A DNA stretch of 56,808 nt. It comes from an uncultured Oscillospiraceae bacterium (GTDB taxonomy: Bacteria > Bacillota > Clostridia > Oscillospirales > Oscillospiraceae). Within the stretch, counting starts at the first letter, position 1. Each line of letters opens with the position of its first letter. Position numbers and translations under genes: made by a program. Below are positions 32,134 through 40,221 of the stretch, piece after piece. The notes below the pieces were generated by a model. It was not told where the DNA came from. It ran no database searches and saw only the letters and a program-made list of their open reading frames with translations. The DNA is taken from NCBI GenBank assembly GCA_947627735.1, contig CANQXG010000014.1:1-56808 (forward strand). Direction: 5' to 3'.

Positions 32134-32182
32134 ATATTCGCACCTCCCTATAAAAGTCTGAACATGATGTCCGCAGATGAAG

Positions 32183-32211
32183 ATTATAACAACACTTTTT
32201 CGGAATTGCAA
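32183..32211 (-). promoter_or_regulatory. Promoter of rpsT
   Basis: On the minus strand: -35 TTGCAA (32206-32211), 17-bp spacer, -10 TATAAT (32183-32188). Confidence 0.8.
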
Positions 32212-32265
32212 GTATTTTTTTCATTTTTTGGCTAGAATAAACCCAAACGGACGGGAGGGATGGAT

Positions 32266-33081
32266 ATGGTTGGCTGCCGCACGGACCTGGCCACCGAGGA
32301 GCTGCCCCAAAACGGCGGAGAGCTGCCCGGTGTCCGCAGCCGGCAATATGAGCGGGACGGCTTCGCTGTCACGGACGTGGAGGTGCTGGACCAGCGGGGC
32401 GCTGAAGCATTATGTAAACCAGAGGGCCGCTATCTCACGGTGGATATGGACAGCTTTTTCCGCCGGGAGGAGGACTCCTTCCCCCGGGCAGTGACGCTGC
32501 TGGCCGCCTGCATGGGGCAGCTGCTGCCCCTGGCGCCGGACGCCAGCATCCTGGTGGCGGGCCTTGGCAACGCAGCCATCACCCCGGACGCGGTGGGGCC
32601 GGAGGCCGCCGCCGTCACCCTGGCCACCCGCCATCTGAAGGCCCAGCTGCCGGACGACTTCGCCATGTTCCGGCCTGTGAGCGTGTTCCGGACCGGGGTG
32701 CTGGGCACCACGGGCATGGAGAGCGCCGAGCTGATCCGGGCCATCAGCAGGGCGGTGTCCCCCGCCGCCATCGTGGTGGTGGACGCCCTGGCGGCCCGGT
32801 CGTCGGAGAAGCTGTGCCGCACCGTGCAGCTGACGGACACGGGCATCATCCCCGGCTCCGGGGTGGGCAACGACCGGGCGGAGCTGAGCCGCCGGAACCT
32901 GGGCGTGCCGGTGCTGGCGGTGGGCGTGCCCACGGTGGTGGACGCGGGCAACGGCCTCATCGTCACGCCCCGGGAGATCGACAAGTACGTCAAGGACGCG
33001 GGCAAGCTCATCGCCTACGCCCTGAACATGCACTTCCACCCCGGCCTGTCGGTGTCGGATATCGACATGTTCGTTGGATAA
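32266..33081 (+). CDS. gpr: Germination protease GPR
   Basis: A 271-residue spore endopeptidase that degrades small acid-soluble DNA-binding proteins at germination; it is made as a zymogen with a removable N-terminal peptide. Recognisable blocks are GCRTDLATEE at the start, ILVAGLGNAAITPDAVGP, VFRTGVLGTTGMESAELI, VVVDALAARS and TDTGIIPGSGVGNDRAEL. I chose the ATG at 32266, 7 bases after GGGAGG; the ATG at 32260 directly abuts that site. No vegetative promoter is evident and a forespore promoter is likely. It shows that the organism makes spores. Confidence 0.95.
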   Translation: MVGCRTDLATEELPQNGGELPGVRSRQYERDGFAVTDVEVLDQRGAEALCKPEGRYLTVDMDSFFRREEDSFPRAVTLLAACMGQLLPLAPDASILVAGLGNAAITPDAVGPEAAAVTLATRHLKAQLPDDFAMFRPVSVFRTGVLGTTGMESAELIRAISRAVSPAAIVVVDALAARSSEKLCRTVQLTDTGIIPGSGVGNDRAELSRRNLGVPVLAVGVPTVVDAGNGLIVTPREIDKYVKDAGKLIAYALNMHFHPGLSVSDIDMFVG

Positions 33082-33094
33082 AAGTCGAAAAGGC

Positions 33095-33110
33095 TGTTTC
33101 ACGTGAAACA
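33095..33110. promoter_or_regulatory. parS site 1
   Basis: TGTTTCACGTGAAACA, a perfect 16-bp palindrome identical to the consensus ParB/Spo0J binding site, 14 bases after gpr. Confidence 0.97.
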
Positions 33111-33143
33111 CCACGCCGGCCGCCTGCGGGTGACCTCCGAAAA

Positions 33144-33159
33144 TGTTTCATGTGAAACA
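33144..33159. promoter_or_regulatory. parS site 2
   Basis: TGTTTCATGTGAAACA, the 16-bp site with one change in the centre. It directly abuts the -35 box of the parA promoter, so ParB bound here could also regulate parAB. Confidence 0.95.
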
Positions 33160-33188
33160 TTGTCAAAGCACGGAATATCTGGTATAAT
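33160..33188 (+). promoter_or_regulatory. Promoter of parAB
   Basis: -35 TTGTCA (33160-33165), 17-bp spacer, -10 TATAAT (33183-33188), directly after parS site 2. Confidence 0.8.
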
Positions 33189-33216
33189 TGCGGGGCATCA
33201 GCAAGGAGGGGCCGGC

Positions 33217-33984
33217 ATGGGCAGAGTCGTATGCTTCGCGAACCAAAAGGGGGGCGTGGGTAAGACCACGACCTGTGTGAACCTGTGCGCCGCGGTGAAG
33301 GACAAGCGGCGGAAGATCCTGCTCATCGACGCGGACCCCCAGGGCAACGCCACCACCGGCATGGGGGTGGACAAGCGCGCCCCCGTCACCCTCTACGACG
33401 TGCTCATCCGGGGCGCCGCCATCCAGAACGCCATCGTCCAGACCAAGTACGGCGACGTGGTGCCCGCCAACCTGGACCTGTCCGGGGCGGCGGTGGAGCT
33501 GGTGGACGCGCCCGAGCGGGAGATGGTGCTCAAGCGGGCCATATCCCCCATCCGGGACCAGTACGAGTACATATTCATCGACTGCCCACCGTCCCTTGGC
33601 CTGCTGACCCTGAACGCCCTGGCCGCGGCGGACACGGTGCTGATCCCCATGCAGTGCGAGTTTTACGCCATGGAGGGGCTGACGGACCTGATGACCTCCA
33701 TGCGGCTGACGAAAAACCGGTTCAACCCGAATTTGAAGATCGAGGGCATCGTGCTGACCATGTACGACAGGCGCCTCAGCTTCTCCGGCCAGGTGGCCCA
33801 GGAGGTGCAGCGGTACTTCGGCAAGGCCCTTTATAAGACGGTGGTGCCCCGGAACGTGCGCATCGCCGAGGCCCCCAGCCACGGCAAGCCGGTGAGCGCG
33901 TACAGCCGCCTGTCCCGGGGCGCGGAGGCATACGACTGCCTGGCCATCGAGTTTTTCCGGCACAACCACACCATCGACGTTTAA
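33217..33984 (+). CDS. parA: Chromosome-partitioning ATPase ParA/Soj
   Basis: A 255-residue ParA-type ATPase that works with ParB and parS to separate replicated origins and, in Bacillus, regulates DnaA. The deviant Walker A is FANQKGGVGKTTT and the switch region is IDADPQGNATTGMG; IDCPPSLGLLTLNALAAADT forms Walker B. I chose the ATG at 33217, with AAGGAGG 7 bases upstream; the longer frame would run through a parS site and the promoter. parB follows 10 bases later. Confidence 0.96.
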   Translation: MGRVVCFANQKGGVGKTTTCVNLCAAVKDKRRKILLIDADPQGNATTGMGVDKRAPVTLYDVLIRGAAIQNAIVQTKYGDVVPANLDLSGAAVELVDAPEREMVLKRAISPIRDQYEYIFIDCPPSLGLLTLNALAAADTVLIPMQCEFYAMEGLTDLMTSMRLTKNRFNPNLKIEGIVLTMYDRRLSFSGQVAQEVQRYFGKALYKTVVPRNVRIAEAPSHGKPVSAYSRLSRGAEAYDCLAIEFFRHNHTIDV

Positions 33985-33994
33985 GGAGGCGCAA

Positions 33995-34843
33995 ATGGCA
34001 GCGAAAAAAGCATTGGGCCTGGGCACCGGCCTGGGAGCCCTGTTCGGCGAGGAGACCCCTCAGCCGGCGGAAACACTGCCCATCAGCCGGGTGGAACCCC
34101 GCTCGGGACAGCCCCGGACCCGCTTTGACGAGCCGGCCCTCCAGGAGCTGGCGGATTCCATCGCCCGCCACGGACTGCTCCAGCCCATCACCGTGCGGAA
34201 GCTGGACTCCGGGTACTACCAGATCATCGCCGGGGAACGGCGGTGGCGGGCGGCCCGGCTGGCGGGGCTGACGGAGGTGCAGGTGCGGATCGTGGAGGCC
34301 GACGACAAGCAGGCCCAGGAGCTGGCGCTGGTGGAGAACCTGCAGCGGGAGGACCTGAACCCCATGGAGGAGGCCCGGGGCTACCGGGCGCTGATGGACG
34401 AGTTCGGCCTGACCCAGGAGGCGGTGAGCCAGAGCGTGGGCCGATCCCGCCCCGCCGTGGCCAACGCCCTGCGGCTGCTGACGCTGCCGGAGGCACTGGC
34501 GGAGATGGTGGAAAAGGGGGAGCTGACCTCCGGCCACGCCCGGGCGCTGCTGGCCGTGCCGGATGCGGCGCTGCAGATGGAGGCGGCGAAACAGGTGCTG
34601 GCGAAGGGACTGTCCGTCCGGCAGACGGAGGCCCTGGCCGCCGCCCTGGCCAAGGGGCCGAAGAAGGCCAAGGCCGCCCCGGCGGTGGATTACGCCGCCC
34701 ACGTCAGCGATGAGCTGGGACAGGCCCTGGGCCGAAAGGTACATATCGTGGACGGCCGGAAAAAGGGCCGCATCGAACTGGAATATTACGGCGCCGACGA
34801 CCGGGAGGCCCTGCTGCAGGCGCTGTTCACACTGAAAAAGTAG
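33995..34843 (+). CDS. parB: Chromosome-partitioning protein ParB/Spo0J
   Basis: A 282-residue DNA-binding CTPase that loads at parS and spreads along DNA. The N-terminal domain contains [21 protein letters not shown], the CTP-binding motifs and the family box [13 protein letters not shown]. The central helix-turn-helix is around [20 protein letters not shown], and the C-terminal dimer domain ends the protein. Two parS sites lie about 0.9 kb upstream. It is cotranscribed with parA and probably with serS (15-base gap). Confidence 0.96.
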   Translation: MAAKKALGLGTGLGALFGEETPQPAETLPISRVEPRSGQPRTRFDEPALQELADSIARHGLLQPITVRKLDSGYYQIIAGERRWRAARLAGLTEVQVRIVEADDKQAQELALVENLQREDLNPMEEARGYRALMDEFGLTQEAVSQSVGRSRPAVANALRLLTLPEALAEMVEKGELTSGHARALLAVPDAALQMEAAKQVLAKGLSVRQTEALAAALAKGPKKAKAAPAVDYAAHVSDELGQALGRKVHIVDGRKKGRIELEYYGADDREALLQALFTLKK

Positions 34844-34858
34844 AGAGGACGTTAGATC

Positions 34859-36163
34859 ATGCTGGACATCAAATTCGTGCGCGAGAACCCCGACGCCGTC
34901 AAAGAGAACATCAAAAAGAAGTTCCAGGACCAGAAGCTGCCCCTGGTGGACGAGATCCTGGACCTGGACGTGAAGCTGCGGGCCGCCAAGACGGAGGCCA
35001 ACGATCTGCGGGCCAACCGCAACGCCCTGTCCAAGCAGATCGGCATGCTCATGGGCCAGGCCAAGAAGGACCCCTCCAAGAAAGAGGAGGCGGAGGCCGT
35101 GAAGGCCCAGGTGGCCCAGCAGGCCGCCCGGCTGGCGGAGCTGGAGAAGCTGGAGCCGGAGCTGGAGAAGGCTCTGACCGAGCGGCTGATGGTCATCCCC
35201 AACATCATCGACCCCTCCGTGCCCATCGGGCCGGACGACAGCTGCAACGTGGAGGTGGCCCGGTTCGGCGAGCCGGTGGTGCCGGATTTTGAGGTGCCCT
35301 ACCACACCGACATCATGGAGCGGTTCAACGGCATCGACCTGGACGCTGCCCGCCGCGTGGCCGGCAACGGGTTTTATTACCTGAAGGGCGACATCGCCCG
35401 GCTCCACTCCGCCGTGCTGGCCTACGCCCGGGACTTCATGATCGACAAGGGCTTCGTCTACCACATCCCGCCGTTCATGATCCGCTCCGCCGTGGTCACC
35501 GGCGTCATGTCCTTCGCGGAGATGGACGCCATGATGTACAAGATCGAGGGCGAGGACCTGTATCTGATCGGCACCAGCGAGCACTCCATGATCGGCTCCT
35601 TCATCGACCAGATCCTGGACGAGAGCCAGCTGCCCATCACCTACACCAGCTACTCCCCCTGCTTCCGCAAGGAGAAGGGCGCCCATGGCATCGAGGAGCG
35701 GGGCGTGTACCGCATCCACCAGTTCGAGAAGCAGGAGATGATCGTGGTCTGCCGGCCCGAGGAGAGCATGGACTGGTACGAGAAGATGTGGCGCTACTCC
35801 GTGGAGCTGTTCCGGTCCATGGAGATCCCCGTGCGGCAGCTGGAGTGCTGCTCCGGCGACCTGGCGGACCTGAAGGTGAAGAGCTGCGACATCGAGGCAT
35901 GGAGTCCCCGGCAGCAGAAATACTTCGAGGTCTGCTCCTGCTCCAACCTGGGCGACGCCCAGGCCCGACGCCTGCGCATCCGGGTCCGGGGCGCCGACGG
36001 GAAGCTCTATCTGGCCCACACCCTCAACAACACCGTGGTGGCGCCGCCCCGGATGCTCATCGCCTTCCTGGAAAACCACCTCCAGGCCGACGGCTCCGTC
36101 ACCATCCCCGAGGTCCTGCGTCCCTATATGGGCGGCAAGGACCGGCTGATCCCCTGCAAGTGA
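34859..36163 (+). CDS. serS: Seryl-tRNA synthetase
   Basis: A 434-residue class II aminoacyl-tRNA synthetase that charges tRNA-Ser and tRNA-Sec. The N-terminal long coiled-coil arm (about 30-100) binds the tRNA. The catalytic motifs follow: YYLKGDIARL, LIGTSEHSM, CFRKEKGAHGIEERGVYRIH (motif 2) and a motif 3 region with NNTVVAPPRMLIAFLE. There is no T-box leader because parB lies only 15 bases upstream. Confidence 0.97.
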   Translation: MLDIKFVRENPDAVKENIKKKFQDQKLPLVDEILDLDVKLRAAKTEANDLRANRNALSKQIGMLMGQAKKDPSKKEEAEAVKAQVAQQAARLAELEKLEPELEKALTERLMVIPNIIDPSVPIGPDDSCNVEVARFGEPVVPDFEVPYHTDIMERFNGIDLDAARRVAGNGFYYLKGDIARLHSAVLAYARDFMIDKGFVYHIPPFMIRSAVVTGVMSFAEMDAMMYKIEGEDLYLIGTSEHSMIGSFIDQILDESQLPITYTSYSPCFRKEKGAHGIEERGVYRIHQFEKQEMIVVCRPEESMDWYEKMWRYSVELFRSMEIPVRQLECCSGDLADLKVKSCDIEAWSPRQQKYFEVCSCSNLGDAQARRLRIRVRGADGKLYLAHTLNNTVVAPPRMLIAFLENHLQADGSVTIPEVLRPYMGGKDRLIPCK

Positions 36164-36180
36164 TACAATATATAGTATAA

Positions 36181-36214
36181 GCGGGGCCGTCCATTCGGAC
36201 GACCCCGCCGCTTT
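36181..36214. terminator. Terminator between serS and the convergent dehydrogenase
   Basis: The stem GCGGGG-C-CGTCC with GGACG-A-CCCCGC (36181-36208) is followed by CGCTTTCT on the plus strand; the upstream side is A/T-rich for the minus strand. Confidence 0.75.
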
Positions 36215-36220
36215 CTGTCT

Positions 36221-37441
36221 TTATTCCTCCTGTCCGGCGTCGGGACACAATCCGTCCAGCAGCCGCCGGCACTGGTCCCGGGTCCATACCACCGGGCTGA
36301 TCAGCCGGGGATTGGCCATGGACACCGCCAGGTCCGCGATCTCCGCCGCCTGAGCGGCGGTCACCCCCTCCAGGGTGTCCGGCAGGCCCATCCGGAACAT
36401 GGCCCGGCGCAGCAGGCCGATCAGCGCCGCCGAGCGCACGGACCGGTCGCCCTCCTCCGCCAGATCGGCCATGACCGCCAGGGTGGCCAGCCGCTCGTAG
36501 GCGTATGTTCCATATTTTTCCAGCACCGCCGGCAGGATGGGGGCGCAGGCGGCGGCGAAATCCAGCCCGCACACGGTCTGGGCCGCCCGGATCATGGCCC
36601 GGGCATAGCCCCCCGCCCCGGTCCCAGCCGCGGCGCGGCCGGCGGCGCGGGATGCGGCCAGCAGATCGGTCCGGTCCCGGACGGTGCCGCCGTCGTTCCA
36701 GCAGGACTCCAGACTGGCGAAGAAAAGCTCCACGCCCTGGGCCGCCCGGGTCATGGCGGCGCTGTCCTTGGTGCCGGCGGCCAGGAACGCCTCGATGCAC
36801 CGGCACAGGCCGTCCAGCCCCTCCGCCGCCGTCTTTTCCCGGCTCGTGCCCGCCAGCAGGTCCGGGTCGGACACCGCCGCCGCGGGCAGCAGGCCCTCCC
36901 CCTCCAGGCAGAACACCGTGCCGTGCTCGTCGATGACGGTGGCCGCGGCCATGGACTCCGCGCCGCTGCCGGCCGCCGTGGGCACGGCGATCACCGGCGG
37001 CAGCCGCCGGGGGACCCGGCCTGCCCCGGCCATGTCCAGGATGGTGCGGCCCTTGCTCTGGGTGCGGGCCGCGGCGGCCTTCGCCAGGTCCAGCACCGAT
37101 CCGTCCCCCACCGCGATGAGGCAGTCGCAGCCCTGATCCCGGAAGGCGGCGGCGATGCGCTCGCCGTCCGCCGCCGTGGGCCGGGCGGGCAGGTCGTCCA
37201 GGACCTGACAGGGGATGTCGTTCTGTTCCAGGCCCCGGCGCAGCAGGAACCCGGCGGAGGCGCTGTCCACGCCGATCACCGCCAGCGGGGCGCGCAGCTG
37301 CTTGTCCCGCAGGAGCTGGCCCACGGCATAGACCGCCCCCGCGCCGGTCTCCAGCACCTGCTTCCTCTCCGGACGCAGGCGCCGGCCGGCGCGGCGGAGC
37401 ACCTGTGCGGTCCGGCACAGGGCTGTCGTCATCATGCCCAT
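36221..37441 (-). CDS. Iron-type alcohol dehydrogenase homologue lacking metal-binding histidines
   Basis: A 406-residue protein with the fold of iron-dependent alcohol dehydrogenases: the cofactor motif VGDGSVLDLAK, then PTAAGSGAESMAAATVIDE, then SDPDLLAG and EGLDGLCRCIEAF. In active members the last block reads like GLDALTHAIEA, where His binds iron; here Arg214 replaces it. The next two metal histidines, normally in a GLVHALAHPLGG-like block and a following HG, fall in GGYARAMIRAAQTVCGLD and FAAACAP, with no histidine. Only Asp210 remains. The protein may be metal-free, bind a different ligand or be catalytically inactive. A GGAGGTG ribosome site precedes the ATG. Confidence 0.75.
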   Translation of the reverse strand: MGMMTTALCRTAQVLRRAGRRLRPERKQVLETGAGAVYAVGQLLRDKQLRAPLAVIGVDSASAGFLLRRGLEQNDIPCQVLDDLPARPTAADGERIAAAFRDQGCDCLIAVGDGSVLDLAKAAAARTQSKGRTILDMAGAGRVPRRLPPVIAVPTAAGSGAESMAAATVIDEHGTVFCLEGEGLLPAAAVSDPDLLAGTSREKTAAEGLDGLCRCIEAFLAAGTKDSAAMTRAAQGVELFFASLESCWNDGGTVRDRTDLLAASRAAGRAAAGTGAGGYARAMIRAAQTVCGLDFAAACAPILPAVLEKYGTYAYERLATLAVMADLAEEGDRSVRSAALIGLLRRAMFRMGLPDTLEGVTAAQAAEIADLAVSMANPRLISPVVWTRDQCRRLLDGLCPDAGQEE

Positions 37442-37484
37442 GGGTCCACCTCCAAAAAATTGGAAATAACTTCAATTTTTTCTT

Positions 37485-37513
37485 ATTATACCATGCTATC
37501 CCCTTCTGCGCAA
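37485..37513 (-). promoter_or_regulatory. Promoter of the dehydrogenase-like gene
   Basis: On the minus strand: -35 TTGCGC (37508-37513), 17-bp spacer, -10 TATAAT (37485-37490). Confidence 0.7.
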
Positions 37514-37552
37514 GAGGATAGTGCGACCGGGCGGGACTGCGGTCGTTTTTGG

Positions 37553-37603
37553 GTGACAAATCGGTCAGTTGCTGGTATAATAGCGCCGAAGCCGCTATTA
37601 TAC
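37553..37603 (+). promoter_or_regulatory. Promoter with -10 box inside a perfect inverted repeat
   Basis: -35 GTGACA (37553-37558), 17-bp spacer, -10 TATAAT (37576-37581). The -10 lies in an 11-bp perfect inverted repeat GTATAATAGCG/CGCTATTATAC (37575-37585 with 37593-37603), which places a second TATAAT on the other strand. Confidence 0.65.
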
Positions 37604-37629
37604 ACCAATATACCGGTCGCGCTCCCGGC

Positions 37630-37659
37630 TTGCGCCGCAACCGCGCGACATGGTATAAT
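37630..37659 (+). promoter_or_regulatory. Second promoter before the MBL hydrolase gene
   Basis: -35 TTGCGC (37630-37635), 18-bp spacer, -10 TATAAT (37654-37659), followed by the GGAGGAGA ribosome site. Confidence 0.6.
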
Positions 37660-37687
37660 AGGAAAAAACCGGAGGAGATGGCTCTCG

Positions 37688-38299
37688 ATGAAACTGATCT
37701 GGCATGGCCACAGCTGCTTCGCCCTGGAGGCGGAGGGCTATACGGTCGTTTTTGACCCATATGCCGACGGCGCGGTCCCCGGCTGCGCCCCCCTGCGTCT
37801 GACGGCGGACGCGGTATATTGCTCCCACGAACACGGCGACCACGGCGCCCGGCAGTGTGTGACCCTCTCCGGCCGGGGCTGCCCCCTGCCGGTGGAGGCC
37901 ATCGCCTGCTTCCACGATAACATGCACGGCGCGCTCCGGGGAAAGAACACCATCCATATCCTGTCCGCCGAGGGGATGCGGGTGGCCCACATGGGCGACA
38001 TCGGCCACATGCCCGGCAAACAGGCCCTTCAGGCCCTGGCGGGGGTGGACGCGCTGCTGATCCCCGTGGGCGGCCACTTCACCATCGACGCCGCCACCGC
38101 CGTACAGGTGATCGACGCCATCGGTCCCCGGGTGGTGGTCCCCATGCACTACCGGCTGGGGGGCATGGGCTACGACGTGATCGGCACGCTGGACCAGTTC
38201 ACCGCCCTGCGCACCGACCTGCGGCGCTATGACGGCAACACGCTGGAGCTGACGCCGGACACGCCCCGGCAGACGGCGGTGCTGACCTATGAGGGATGA
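37688..38299 (+). CDS. MBL-fold metal-dependent hydrolase (UlaG-like)
   Basis: A 203-residue metallo-beta-lactamase-fold protein. It begins LIWHGHSCFALEAEGYTVVFDP, typical of the UlaG-like group, has the metal motif SHEHGDHG, later histidines in VAHMGDIGHMPG and PVGGHFTID, and a final PMHYRLGG. Many such proteins are hydrolases or lactonases of unknown substrate. Its end overlaps the kinase gene by 11 bases. Confidence 0.9.
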   Translation: MKLIWHGHSCFALEAEGYTVVFDPYADGAVPGCAPLRLTADAVYCSHEHGDHGARQCVTLSGRGCPLPVEAIACFHDNMHGALRGKNTIHILSAEGMRVAHMGDIGHMPGKQALQALAGVDALLIPVGGHFTIDAATAVQVIDAIGPRVVVPMHYRLGGMGYDVIGTLDQFTALRTDLRRYDGNTLELTPDTPRQTAVLTYEG

Positions 38300-39167
38300 G
38301 CGGTATTACGGCATCGACGTGGGCGGCACGTCGGTGAAGATCGGCCTTTTTGAGGGCGGACGTTTGACGAAAAAATGGTCCGTGCCCACGGACATATCCG
38401 ACGGCGGCAGCCATATCCTGCAGGATATCGCCGCCTCCCTGCCCGGCCCCGCTGACGGGGCGGCCCTGGCGGTGCCCGGGGCGGTGCTGCCCGACGGCAC
38501 AGTGAACCGGTGCGTGAACCTGAACTGGGGCGTGTGCCGGCCGGGGGAGGACTTCACCGCCCTCACCGGCATCCCCTGCCGGGTGCTGAACGACGCCAAC
38601 GCCGCGGCACTGGGCGAGCAGCGCATGGGCGGCGGCAGTGGCTATGAGAGCGTGCTGTTCGTGGCGCTGGGCACCGGCGTGGGCGCGGGGATCGTGCTGG
38701 ACGGAAAGGTCCGGGCCGGGGCACACGGGGCCGCCGGGGAGCTGGGCCACCTGTGCTGGGACCCGGAGGACGCCGCCGCGCCCTGCACCTGCGGCCGGCA
38801 GGGCTGCCTGGAGCAGTACTGCAGCGCCACGGGCATCGTGCGCCTGGCCGCCCAGGCGGGCATAGAGGGCCTGACCTGCAAGCAGCTGGTGGACGGGGCC
38901 GCCGCCGGGGACGCCCGGCTGGAGGCCGTGGTGGACCAGGCATGCGACGTGCTGGGCTGGGGCATCGCCGGAGCCTGCGCCGCCGTCGATCCGGAGACGG
39001 TGGTGCTGGGCGGAGGCGTGGCCCAGGCGGGGGAGTATTTCCGCGCCAAGGTCCAGGCCGCCTTCGACCGCTACGCTTTCCACGCCTGCGTGGGCACCCG
39101 GATCCGCCTGGCCACCTTGGGCAGCGACGCCGGCATGATCGGCGCGGCCATCTTCGCCCAGGGGTAA
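38289..39167 (+). CDS. ROK-family sugar kinase (glucokinase-like)
   Basis: A 292-residue kinase. The ATP motif GIDVGGTSVKIGLF starts it, the sugar-binding LNDANAAALGE and TGVGAGIVLDG follow, and a zinc motif CTCGRQGCLEQYCS marks the ROK family. In Firmicutes such enzymes usually phosphorylate glucose with ATP, so a glucokinase role is likely but not certain. The start overlaps the MBL gene. A terminator follows. Confidence 0.92.
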   Translation: MRDERYYGIDVGGTSVKIGLFEGGRLTKKWSVPTDISDGGSHILQDIAASLPGPADGAALAVPGAVLPDGTVNRCVNLNWGVCRPGEDFTALTGIPCRVLNDANAAALGEQRMGGGSGYESVLFVALGTGVGAGIVLDGKVRAGAHGAAGELGHLCWDPEDAAAPCTCGRQGCLEQYCSATGIVRLAAQAGIEGLTCKQLVDGAAAGDARLEAVVDQACDVLGWGIAGACAAVDPETVVLGGGVAQAGEYFRAKVQAAFDRYAFHACVGTRIRLATLGSDAGMIGAAIFAQG

Positions 39168-39187
39168 AGCGAATCAATATAGAATGT

Positions 39188-39219
39188 CCCCGGCTCCGCG
39201 AAGGAGCCGGGGCTTTTTT
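39188..39219 (+). terminator. Terminator of the MBL-ROK operon
   Basis: A 10-bp stem CCCCGGCTCC/GGAGCCGGGG (39188-39197 with 39203-39212) followed by CTTTTTTAT. It also lies at the end of the convergent origin operon. Confidence 0.92.
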
Positions 39220-39787
39220 ATAGCTGTGTTTTCATGTGCTCATAGCAGGCCGCGGCGGTGTAGCAGTCCGCCAAGGCCCGGTGGGCCGTTTCCGGCACCA
39301 CGCCGAACCGCTCCGCCAGGTCGCCCAGCCGGTGGTGGCGGTACTGGGGGTACAGCCGCCGGGACAGGCGCATGGTATCGATAAAATCGTTGCTGAGAGG
39401 CGGCAGGCCCAGGGCCAGGGCCTTGTCGTAGAGGAAATTCACGTCGAAGTTGACGTTGTGGCCCAGGATCACGTCCTCGCCCACGAAGTCCAGGAAATAG
39501 GGCAGCACGTCGGTGATGGGCGGCGCCGTCCAGAGCATGTCGTCGGTGATGCCGGTCAGGGCCGTGATGGCGGGCGGCAGGTCGAATCCGGGATCGATGA
39601 GCAGGCTCACCTCGTCCCGGGGCCGTCCGGCCCGGAAGCGCACCGCCCCCACCTCGATGATGGCGCTGTACCGGGGGCTCAGGCCGGTGGTCTCGATGTC
39701 CACCGCCACGTAATCGTCCACCGCCGCCAGAAGGCTGCAGCCCTTATAGGGCCGCGCCGGCGGGCTTTTCGGCAGGCCGGTCCTCAT
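39218..39787 (-). CDS. DnaQ-like 3'-5' exonuclease
   Basis: A 189-residue exonuclease of the DEDDh group. ExoI is YVAVDIETTGLSP, ExoII is ILGHNVNFDVNFL, and ExoIII is AHRALADCYTAAA, giving the D-E-D-D residues and the catalytic His. It resembles the epsilon proofreading domain but stands alone, as do many small exonucleases of Firmicutes. Its start overlaps rnhA by four bases (ATGA). Confidence 0.9.
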   Translation of the reverse strand: MRTGLPKSPPARPYKGCSLLAAVDDYVAVDIETTGLSPRYSAIIEVGAVRFRAGRPRDEVSLLIDPGFDLPPAITALTGITDDMLWTAPPITDVLPYFLDFVGEDVILGHNVNFDVNFLYDKALALGLPPLSNDFIDTMRLSRRLYPQYRHHRLGDLAERFGVVPETAHRALADCYTAAACYEHMKTQL

Positions 39788-40221
39788 GCCTTGGCGAACC
39801 TGTCCCGCTGGGCCACGGCCAGGGCGTCGCAGCGGTTATTACAGGCGTTGTCCGCGTGGCCCTTCACCCAGCGGAAGGTAACGGCGTGCTTTTGCAGCAG
39901 CATGTCCAGCGCCCGCCACAGCTCGGCGTTTTTCAGCCCGCCCTTTTTGGTGAAGCCGGCGGCCTTCCACTTTTGCAGCCATCCCTCGTTCAGCGCCCGG
40001 GAGATGTACTGGCTGTCGGTGTAGACCGTCACGGCGCAGGGTTCCTTCAGCGCCTCCAGCGCCCGGATCACGGCGGTCAGCTCCATGCGGTTGTTGGTGG
40101 TCTCCGCCTCGCCGCCGGACAGCTCCTTCTCCGCCGTGCCGTAGCGCAGCACGGCGGCCCACCCGCCGGGGCCGGGATTGCCCGAGCAGGCCCCGTCGGT
40201 GTACACGGTCACGTCCTTCAT
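39784..40221 (-). CDS. rnhA: Ribonuclease HI
   Basis: A 145-residue enzyme that cuts the RNA strand of RNA/DNA hybrids. The active-site D-E-D-D is visible: [19 protein letters not shown] (Asp), [12 protein letters not shown] (Glu), [12 protein letters not shown] (Asp) and the C-terminal NNRCDALA (Asp), plus the basic loop [18 protein letters not shown] and WVKGHAD. It overlaps gyrA by four bases (ATGA) and the exonuclease gene by four, so R-loop removal is coupled to gyrase expression. Confidence 0.96.
   Translation of the reverse strand: MKDVTVYTDGACSGNPGPGGWAAVLRYGTAEKELSGGEAETTNNRMELTAVIRALEALKEPCAVTVYTDSQYISRALNEGWLQKWKAAGFTKKGGLKNAELWRALDMLLQKHAVTFRWVKGHADNACNNRCDALAVAQRDRFAKA

Noticed and set aside
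32206-32238. Vegetative promoter for gpr (TTGCAA with TAGAAT)
   Set aside because: The spacer is 21 bp, too long; TTGCAA is self-complementary and belongs to the divergent rpsT promoter.
34844-34858. T-box leader expected for serS
   Set aside because: The gap to parB is only 15 bases, too short for any T-box.
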